Source of the DNA: Campanula takesimana
Taxonomy: Eukaryota > Streptophyta > Magnoliopsida > Asterales > Campanulaceae
DNA: 64,000 bases
NCBI GenBank assembly: GCA_026119855.1
Contig: JAOWBW010000112.1
Span: 1,674,001-1,738,000 of the forward strand
Direction: 5' to 3'
Part shown: in pieces, positions 55,444 to 64,000 of the stretch
Layout of the letters: each line of letters opens with the position of its first letter
Numbering within the stretch: position 1 is the stretch's first letter
Position numbers and translations under genes: made by a program
Notes under the pieces: model-generated
What the model saw: the letters and a program-made list of their open reading frames with translations, nothing else
What the model was told of the DNA's origin: nothing
Databases searched by the model: none

Positions 55444-57215
55444 CAATTTAATTCAAATTGTCCAAGAATTTACAAAGTCCTAAAAAGTTATTATGTATTC
55501 AACTATAAATGAAAATACTATAATTTTTATTAAAATTATTGAATTTTTTAAAAACTTGTGTTCAAAGTTCAATTAATGAAATAATATTTATAATTTAGCA
55601 TAATTTCTTTTTTGCACAGTCTAGAACAACATATTTCATACAAATTTTGATATAAAATTTCTATTTAGTCAAAGCTTAGTAACAATATTTTAAAATAAAT
55701 ATTTATCATTTATCATTTTGGCCGGTTCAAACAAGCACAGGGCAGCACCGAACAGTTTCTTTCAATGCGATACAAAGATACATTTTTTTGAAACAATTTT
55801 AGATCGGAACGATGCACATATAATAAGATGATATAGTACATAAAAAGAATGTCACATGACTGAAGAAGGTCCACTTTTTATTTCATTTTTTTATTATTTC
55901 CTATGTGAAGATGAAAGGGATCGTGAACCGCCCGAACAAAATTTGTTTCAACCCTCATATCTACGGTCCCGGTTTGACAAATCATTTTATTTATTTTGTA
56001 TGTGATTTATATAAATTTAAAAATTTGTGGGGCCCACCGAACTCAACAAAAACTCGAACGTCGAGCAAAAAACAGGACAAGATGGAAAAAATCGAAACCG
56101 GTTGTTGGAGCTTAACGGGGCTAACAACCATCCGCCGCATGAGCAAATCCAAATTCGGATGAAGGAGTAACAACAAATTCAGTTATCTCTATTCTCAAAA
56201 ATCATGAAAATGAACTAAAGAAAAAGTTACTCAGGAGAATAATGTCAAAAGAGAAGAACTATTGTCACTATATAATTTGATTACCCACTACATTATAAAT
56301 TTTAAACTTAATAAATATCATGACACAATTGTTCTTCAAAATTTATTGTTTATCTACTTATTTTTATGGTTTTACTATGTTATAACTTTTTTTGTCTTTC
56401 CAAATAATTGTTTTTAATCATGCTAATAAATGTAAGTTCAATTTTAATCATCTTATATTTTGAAATAATTAATTTAAAGCATAATTACACAACGAAACTA
56501 TATTTAAATTTTCTTGGGATTTTTTGAATAACTTATTTTCATGCTAATAGAAGTAAATGAATTTAAATATTTTTGCTATTAGAAAAATATTTTTAAATTC
56601 AAAAAATAAAGGTAAATTAAATAATATCTTGTATGTATTATATATAAAATAAAATATGTTAAACCATTATTTTGAAAATATTTTTTTTTCATTTTTTTTA
56701 CTCTCATCCCAAAATGAGTATTTATTTTTTGTTTTACTTGTAGAACATTCTAAAACAATGTATTTTTATTCATTTTATAAATTTTTAATTTTCTATGTAA
56801 TGAATAATAATAAATATTTGGTTAAAAATATTTTACGGACAAAGTTTCAGAAATAATACATATTCATTTTCTGGGAGACTTTTCAAAAAAAATTAGCTAA
56901 AATTAAAATTTAATTTACATTCATTAGTATAATTAAAAATAATTATTTTAAAATACCAAATAAAAGTAACTTATTAATATTGGTATGAGAAAAAGAATTT
57001 AAAAAGCCAAGAATAAAAGGGGAAACTTGCAACAAAAACAATACAAGTAAATAAATAAAATAGATAATCAAATTTAAATTATAAAGGAGAATTTTGTCAA
57101 GACAAAGTGCATTTATGAATATAGTGATTAATAAAATTTAATTGTGATAATATTTCCTCCTTACTTTTATTTTAAAATGAATGTTCAGATTGATTGTTAA
57201 TCAAAAGCTAAATAA
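55444..57215. other. Intergenic, AT-rich
   Basis: No gene is supported. An 85-codon plus frame (55905-56162) has no recognisable family and is flanked by nothing gene-like. Several short poly-T tracts occur (56680-56700). Confidence 0.45.
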
Positions 57216-57501
57216 TACTCCCTCCGTCCCATAGAGAGTGAGACTAGAGGAGTGGGCACGATATTTAAGATAAAGTGATATATATGTGGTAGAAAATGAA
57301 GAGAGAGAATGAGTGGGGTAAATAGTAGTGTTGGTTGAATAAAATGAGTGGTGGAAAATGAAGAGAGAGAATGAGTGGGTTTAAATAGTGGGGAATGATG
57401 AATATAAGTATATTAAAACATTTCCATTTTGGGTAGTCTCACTTTAAGTGGGACGGCCCAAAAGGGAAATAAGTCTCACTCTTAGTGGGACGGAGGGAGT
57501 A
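57216..57501. mobile_element. Stowaway MITE
   Basis: TACTCCCTCCGTCCCATAGA ... TAGTGGGACGGAGGGAGTA. It contains a short internal duplication (GAAAATGAAGAGAGAGAATG twice, near 57291 and 57356). Confidence 0.9.
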
Positions 57502-57796
57502 TACTTTTTTTAAAAAACAAGATAAATTATATACTTTGAGTATAACTTAGCAACATTGGCTTTGTGAATATAGCATATATGGAAAGAATAAAGTGGTTTT
57601 AGGCTGATTTTATGAAAAAACATTACCAATAGATTTGATAATATAAATAAATAAATAAATAAATAATAATTTTAATAAAACGAAACAAAATAAAAAGAAA
57701 CATATATTTGTTGTCTGGTAGTAGGGTGACTGATTATGGTAAGCACCAATTATTTTTATATCACATTGTTTCACAATTTTCACTTATTGCACGTAC

Positions 57797-58640
57797 ATTT
57801 GGGAAAATAATACCAGAAAACTTCTATAAAATTTTCATATCCAAAAAATTCCCAAATATTTCTTCAACCTAAAAAGTCTTAAAAGTAAAATATTGATATA
57901 AAAAAGCCCAAACATTAACGATTTGACTAACTTGATTAGGTTTGAGTACTCATATTAATAAAAAATTAACTTTTCTTCAATTAATAACGTGTTGCGACTA
58001 CAAAAAAAAATCAATGCAAAATAATATAATTTTAATAGTACTGTAAATAATAAGAACAATACTAATAACTATAATAACAACGATAATAGTTAATTATTAT
58101 TATTATCACTTTAACCAATTAATAATATTAATAATACAATTAATAATCAAAGTAATAATAATAAAAATAATAATGAATTTGATAATATTAAAAAAAAATC
58201 ATCATAATTTTTATTATTTTATGATCTTACATAATAATAAAAAGAAAATAAAGAAGCACCTTTCATTTACTTCTCTAATATATTAAAATTCATATTTTTA
58301 TTATTAAATATCTTAAATATTAAGTAACTAAATAATAATAGTAATGATTAACTTTTTTATAACCATTATTATTATTATTATTATTATTATTATCATTTAT
58401 TAATAATAATAATATAATAATAATTTTGGCGTTGTAATTTTTTTATATTCATAACACGTTATAATTGAAGGGGAAGTTACCTTTTTATTAATATAAATGT
58501 TCAACCTAACGGCGTTAGTTAAATAGTTTTTTTTTTTTTTATGTTGATAATTTAAATTTAAGACTTCTTAGATTGAAGATTTTTTGTGGGTTTTTGGGTT
58601 ATGAAAGCTATTTTAAGTGACTTTTTTGGTATTTTCCCCT
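57797..58640. mobile_element. Foldback element with ~200-bp inverted arms
   Basis: 57797-57998 pairs imperfectly with 58450-58640 (ends GGGAAAATAATACC and GGTATTTTCCCC; inner AATAACGTGTTGCG and CATAACACGTTATA). The centre is AT-rich with TAA/ATT triplets. No open frame. Mutator-like MITEs have such arms, but no target duplication was found. Confidence 0.6.
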
Positions 58641-58966
58641 ATTCTTTTAGCAAGTTTAACCATTTATATATTTTTAGCAAGTTTAACTATTTAAGACTTC
58701 TTTAGCAATTTTAACTTTTTTTTTTTTTTTTTACTTTTAACCATCCTACTATATATATGCATTCTATTTCACCCTTAAAAGTTAAGTTTCAGTAATAAAA
58801 CTTACTAAAATTATTGAGAATTTGTAAAAAATAGACATTAATTTTAATAAAATTTTATTTATAATAACTCATATTAAAAATTATAATATAATAATTGCCT
58901 CTGAACTTGACACTTTAATTAATTTCCTCCGTTATGAATACTTTTATTATAGGCAAATTCTTGGAT
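58641..58966. other. Spacer
   Basis: AT-rich. TAGCAAGTTTAACCATTTA-like words occur about three times near 58650-58710. No gene. Confidence 0.4.
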
Positions 58967-60010
58967 GCGGCGGCCGCACCCCGTGCGGCAGGTGTGCCCA
59001 CGGGTCGGCCCGCCCCGCTCCATGTTCAACCCGTCCGGCTCCATCCCTTCCTCCTTTCCAGTCGTGACATGTGTTCTTTTTTTTTTTTCTTTTTTTTTTT
59101 GAAAACGACATGTGTCCTTTTAAAAAAAAACAATAACTTCAAAATGCTATATCTTGAGATTTATAAGTCGAAAAAAATATTTAAAAATACCGTTGTGTTC
59201 GTCTCGACAAGACGAAGAAAAGTACATAGGTCATGATATGATTTTATTTTTTTAAAAAAAAAAACATACTATTTTTTAAGACACAAAAAAAATTGATCTG
59301 CTTGTCAGCTGAAATGTAACACTCTATTCTGATAAAAGTAACAATTTCATCTTCAAAAAGTAACACTTTCTAGTGTTAAAGGTAACAACAGCTTTTACAA
59401 AAAAAAATGGGTATGTATTTCAATTGTTACTTTCTCAATAAAAAATTATTACATTTCAGATATAATGTTACATTTAAGAATATAAACTGTTACAATTGAG
59501 AAAAAATTTGTTACATTCATTTTTTATAAAATGTAACATTAGTTAGTTTTGTTAATGTTATGTTAATTTTGGGGGGGGGGGGGGGAAGTGTTACATTTGA
59601 AAAAAAGAGTGTTACATTCCTTTATAAAAAGTGTGACATTTGTTTAGTTGTCAATTTTTATGGTCTCTTTAATCTATTGCAGCAAAATTGTGGTACATTT
59701 GAAAAAAAAATGTTACATTTGAAAAAAAAAGTGTTACGTTTGAAAAAAAGAGTGTTACATTCCTTTTAAAAGAGTGTGACATTAGTTTAGTTGTCAATCT
59801 TTATGTTATCTTTAATCTATTGCAGCAAAATTGTGGTACATTTAAAAAAAAGTGTTATATTTGAAAAAAAAAAGTGTTATATTTCGTTATAATAAGTGTT
59901 ACTTTTGTTGGGAGGAAAAAAAGTTTGGGTTGAAAAAAAAAAAAGAAAAAAAAAGGGAAAAGTCGTCTTGCCCGTCGCACAGCGTGCGGCAGGGTGTATA
60001 GGAGACCTGC
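58967..60010. mobile_element. GTTAC-motif element, copy F2
   Basis: GC-rich ends (TGCGGC-G-GCCGCA near 58975; GCGTGCGGCAGG near 59982) enclose an AT-rich body with TGTTACATT repeated roughly every 25-40 bp. The segment 59125-59215 (AATAACTTCAAAATGC, GTTCGTCTCGACAAGACGAA) matches 63545-63630. It contains poly-G (59571-59585). No open frame. Confidence 0.6.
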
Positions 60011-60120
60011 TCTTTATTATATTGGCTCCTCATGTTATCTTTTTTACTAGTTTGCTTCTCATGTCTATGAACATTATAGAATACCCTTGCAATTTTTCCT
60101 AAAATATACAAATAAGTAAA

Positions 60121-60853
60121 TCTTATATATATATTAAAGTTGGTGAAGAGAGTTGTGGGTTTGACATGTGTACAACTTTTAGTAAAAGCTTGAATTTGGA
60201 GAAGCCACATCAACATCATCATAAAATGTAATGACTTTTGATATTCTCATTCTTAGCTAATACTATTAGTTAATCATATTAGTAATTATATGAGTTAACT
60301 ATTACTATTAATAGTATAAGTTAACCATTACTATTAATAGTATAAGTTAACTATTACTATTAATAGTATTAGTTAACAATAGTAGTTACTATACAAGTTA
60401 AATATTACTATTAATAGTATTAGTTAACTTTAATAGTTACTATATTAGTTAACTATTACTATTAATAGTATTAGTTAACTATAATAGTTACTATATAAGT
60501 TAATTATTACTATTAATAGTATTAGTTAACTATAATAGTTACTCTATAAGTTAATTTTTACTATTAATAATATTAGTTAACTATAATAGACTATATACGT
60601 AAACTATTACTATTATTAGTATTAGTTAATTACAATAGTTATATAAGTTAAATTTTTAATTTTTAATATTAATTAATCATAATAGTTACTATATCAATTA
60701 ACTATAACTATTAACAGTATTAATTTATTCTAATAATTCTAATAATTATTATTATTATATAGATTAATTATTACTATTAATATATATTAACTATTACTAT
60801 CAATAATATTAGTTAGTTATACTAATAGTTATAATATTTTTTAAGACATGGTA
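60121..60853 (+). mobile_element. Helitron copy 2, lacking the 3' terminus
   Basis: It starts TCTTATATATATATTAAAGT after an A and follows the reverse of the 26824-27692 Helitron (GTTGGTGAAGAGAGTTGTGG.., the ACTATTAATAGT repeats) to TTTTTTAAGACATGGTA. There the hairpin and CTAG should follow, but retrotransposon gag sequence begins. Confidence 0.8.
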
Positions 60854-61014
60854 GAAGTATCATTCTGCAGTTGAATCTGATTCCTCACGTCACGCATCAT
60901 GGCAGTCAAGTTGGAGGCGATATCCAAAGGGATTTCAGGTGCCCCCATTGCTGATATGCCCCTACTTGCAACTGAAAATCCAGATGTAATCTGATCGGTT
61001 GTTGGATTGCTCAT
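60841..61014 (-). pseudogene. Start of a Ty3/Gypsy gag, 57 codons
   Basis: The minus frame from ATG 61014 reads MSNPTTDQITSGFSVASRGI and continues with LDIASNLTAMMRDVRNQI to the Helitron junction, stopping 2-3 codons into it. Its position just after a primer site and LTR identifies it as the opening of gag; I do not recognise the clade from the protein. Confidence 0.6.
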
Positions 61015-61046
61015 CTTGAATCTCTTAACAATCTAAAAGACCAAAG

Positions 61047-61064
61047 TTCCCACGGACGGCGCCA
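61047..61064 (-). other. Primer-binding site of the truncated Gypsy element
   Basis: On the minus strand: TGGCGCCGTCCGTGGGAA, a type used by several Ty3/Gypsy groups (not initiator tRNA-Met). Confidence 0.7.
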
Positions 61065-61067
61065 AAT

Positions 61068-61889
61068 TGTTTTGGCCAATTTTCGACTATTGGTCAAATA
61101 TAAAGGAGTAGGTTACAATGGAATAAAGAACTTTGAAATTCAAGATGTATGAACAAAGGATTTAATGAGGAAAGCCCTTGAACAACTTGTTCGCCGGCAT
61201 AAAACCTCGAATGATGGATTTTATTAAGCTTTTATGGAGGTACAATGAATGACTGGAAAATACAGAGAGAAAGAGAGTATGAGACGTAAGTGTAAAGTGT
61301 GTTGTGTGTGTTTACAATGAGCGTGTTTTCTATTTATACTAAAGAAATAACCAAAAACTTGCCACTAATCCCTTAAATCTCGGAGAGTTAGTTTGGCTCT
61401 ATCTCTTTGCCGTTGATGAGAGTCACCCTTTGACTGGGTCTTTGAGTCTTCAAATTAGTCATGTGCTGGATAATTTATTCACATGTGTTTGACTTAGTCC
61501 ATGAGTCCTCCATGATTCGGTAGAGGTTCCTAAAAAATAAGATCGATAACAGACCTGCAACAAGTTGCACGATTTGACTTGGTCCAAGTTGAAGCTTCAA
61601 GTTGTTTTCAGCATCCTGAAGGCTTCAAGTTGTTTTCAGCATCTTGAAGGCTTCAAGTTGTAAGATGTAGCTGATTTTATCCATTCTACACATGTTGATA
61701 TAAACAGGTGCTCTTATTAACTTAGTATCTCAATCTTTCACGATGAGATAGTTAGTTTCACTCAGGATTGACCAGTCGTCAGGATGTAAAGTGAACATGT
61801 AGAACTAATCATGTAAAATGTAAGACGTAAACTCAAGCTGTTATCTCCAGGATGTAGATGGAGTGCTGTGAGATTTTTCACCCCAAACA
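61068..61889 (-). repeat. LTR of a truncated Gypsy element
   Basis: 822 bp from TGTTTTGGCC to CCCCAAACA. It carries a 30-bp tandem motif (GGCTTCAAGTTGTTTTCAGC, about 61590-61665). Only this LTR and the gag start remain. Confidence 0.75.
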
Positions 61890-63404
61890 ATTAGCCATTT
61901 GCAATACTTATTATTTAATGGGGGAATATAATTTAACCATAATACTATAGAAATGAGCATATTAATGATTGGCTTCTAATCATTCTTCGGAACAATTAAT
62001 GTTATCATATTCAATATATATATATACATATACAATTTAAAAGTCGCCTTATAATTTTGGGTAATGATGTAATTTTAAAGTCATAATTTTGGGTAATGAT
62101 GTAATTTTAAAGTCATTTATTTCCTTCCACTTCTTATTCATGTATTTATGGCTCTTAGGTCATACTCATATGCCCTAATGAAAGTAAATTTATGTGACCA
62201 AAGCTTATGCATGCTAATCACATGAGAAGTAATGACATACTTTTGGTGAAAGAATGATCATCGTCGCTGTGTGAAGTTGGACTATAAAAATATTATGTGT
62301 AGCATTATTTTGTACCCATCTTCTTTCTTTTTAAGTAAATGCTAGCTAGCTTGAGGGTCAAAATACTATTGTTGAAAGAAGAAAAACTTGTTTTGTATTA
62401 TCTTTTCAAATTGATGTACATTTGAGTGAATACTTTCTATTATTACAATATGTACATTTCAGAGGACAAATATAGTCTTTAAAGAAAGAGAAAAATATGT
62501 GTGATATTGGAAGAAACTATTTTGATGAAAACGTGATAATCAAAACTCTTGTTACGTAGTTAAATGTGAGTTGATTGATACAAGCAATATGGAAGTTATG
62601 AACCCTAAAACTGTTCGATGATGTTTATTTTGATTTGGATTTCTATTTGCCAGAGCTTTCTTGTTTCGAGACAAAAAATTCTGATCAAAATGTCGGAGTG
62701 ATCATTGAAAGACTAGCTTTGTCTTTATCTACTAACATGCTTTGTCAAGTGAAAGTCAAACTCAAATAATACCGCAGCTGAAAATACCAAACTGATAAAG
62801 AGGAATCTTGATATTTGCAAAGTAGTGTAGATGTGGAGATATTTAGAGCTAAATAGAATGGAACATGTGTGCCAGACACTATAAAGATGGAGACATTTTA
62901 AACCAACATGAGTATGATATTACAAGAATTGAGAGGCTTTTAAAGAGTCTATCCAACCTTTGATCAGGTTTCGAGATGGTATAGTTATCGAATTTTTTTG
63001 AATCAAGATAATATACTTATCGATTATTTAACTCGGTTTATATAGATTTATTAATCACATGTTATATTATAATACAAATATTATTATTGAATTCATAATG
63101 TTGTTAAAAAACAACAACAAAAAACATGTTTTTTTTTTTCCTGAAGAGAGTTTTACTTTTAATAAATTGTTTTAAATTCTACGAATATAGATTTTATGCC
63201 ACCGGACTAGATGTGGATGGGAGATTTGCGAGTACACTTTGATGGATTAATAACTAGTGGAAATAAATTAAATTTCTTTTCTATCTACAATTTTATATGT
63301 TTTACAATTTGTTTTGATCATTATTATTTCAACATGATTTAAATAAAATATTTTGGAGATAAAAAAAAGTTAATCAAAATATTTATAATATTAAGGCTAA
63401 GTCT
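61890..63404. other. Intergenic, no recognised gene
   Basis: A 32-bp direct repeat (ATAATTTTGGGTAATGATGT..) is present twice at about 62052-62116. Otherwise no ORF, repeat family or RNA gene was recognised in 1.5 kb. Confidence 0.4.
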
Positions 63405-63875
63405 TATATATGCGGCCGTCTCACAATGTGAGACGGACCGCCCATCGGTTAACCCGCCCCGCCCGCCCCCACACCCTTTGTCCTCTCAGCGCATGCCACA
63501 TGTTTTTTTTTTTTCTTTTTTTTTTAAAAAAAAAAGAAAAACTCCAATAACTTTAAAATGCAATATATTGAGATTTTAAAGTCGATTTTTTTTTTAAAAA
63601 ATATTGTTGTGTTCGTCTCGACGAGAAGAATCAAACTAAATAGGTAATGATATGGTTTGATTTTTTTTATATAAAACATATTTTTTAACACACAAAAGAG
63701 TTGAGCTGCTTGTCGTCTAAATGCAATACATTTTGTGAAAAAACTAACAGTTTAGTCTTGAGAAAGTAACACTTTTATTGTAAAATATCACAACAATTTT
63801 ACAAAAATAAAAATAAATAGTTTGATAGTTTATTTTTGTTAGAAAAACCAATATTGACATGTAACATAACATAAC

Positions 63876-63937
<62 letters not shown>

Positions 63938-64000
63938 TTAATATTTTATATAGATGAATGTAACAATTTTATATAACAAATGTTACTTTTTGAAAAAAAA
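63405..64000. mobile_element. GTTAC-motif element, copy F3, cut by the window end
   Basis: It begins with the hairpin CCGTCTCACA-A-TGTGAGACGG (63416-63436), then a GC-rich patch, poly-T/poly-A, a segment matching copy F2, and GTAAC motifs. A (TA)n tract lies at about 63878-63934. The right end is outside the window. Confidence 0.6.

Noticed and set aside
55905..56162. 85-codon frame as a small gene
   Set aside because: No family resemblance, no promoter or splice context, and a similar-length frame on the other strand.

Overview
The window is nuclear DNA of a flowering plant, most likely a eudicot. It has introns with GT/AG borders, a 59-residue arabinogalactan peptide, a chloroplast HugZ-like protein, and many Stowaway-type miniature elements (termini CTCCCTCCGTCCC, TA target sites). 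The order cannot be decided from the sequence. Only three host protein genes are supported: a DUF6821-type membrane protein (925-1957, +, two exons), an AG-peptide (33400-33579, -), and a 12-exon FMN-binding split-barrel/DUF2470 protein of the HOZ (At3g03890) type (46171-55239, -), whose 352-residue reading frame is intact. An orphan promoter/leader with a telo-box lies at about 29.99-30.70 kb, with no coding sequence attached.

Most of the rest is transposable elements, several nested, with target-site duplications (TSDs) that can be read. At 5.6-19.3 kb a Stowaway copy was split by Copia-1 (5706-19182, -, TSD GACCG), and Copia-1 was split by a long-LTR Ty3/Gypsy chromovirus relic (8508-16630, +, TSD AATCT). 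A rearranged hAT transposon occupies 19536-23225 (TSD TCTTCAAC). Copia-2 (23739-28301, +) lies inside an older miniature element and carries a Helitron (26824-27692) inserted between A and T; leaving the Helitron out restores the reverse-transcriptase start frame.

From 28.3 to 37.5 kb come miniature elements, a small Helitron (32586-32972), the AG-peptide gene with an inverted pair of MITEs upstream, and a probable solo LTR (36100-36957). Copia-3 (37529-43438, -) has nearly identical LTRs around a decayed interior, with six CTCGGCCGAG palindromes in its leader. Copia-4 (49918-54515, +, TSD AACCT) is a recent insertion in intron 1 of the HOZ-type gene. Three MITEs fill most of intron 9, and another lies just past the stop codon.

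From 55.3 to 64.0 kb there is no host gene, but there are trinucleotide repeats, foldback elements rich in GTTAC motifs, a second Helitron copy lacking its 3' hairpin, and a truncated Gypsy-type LTR with a 57-codon gag start. No rRNA, tRNA or CRISPR feature was seen. Every retroelement coding region here is broken by stops, frameshifts or deletions.
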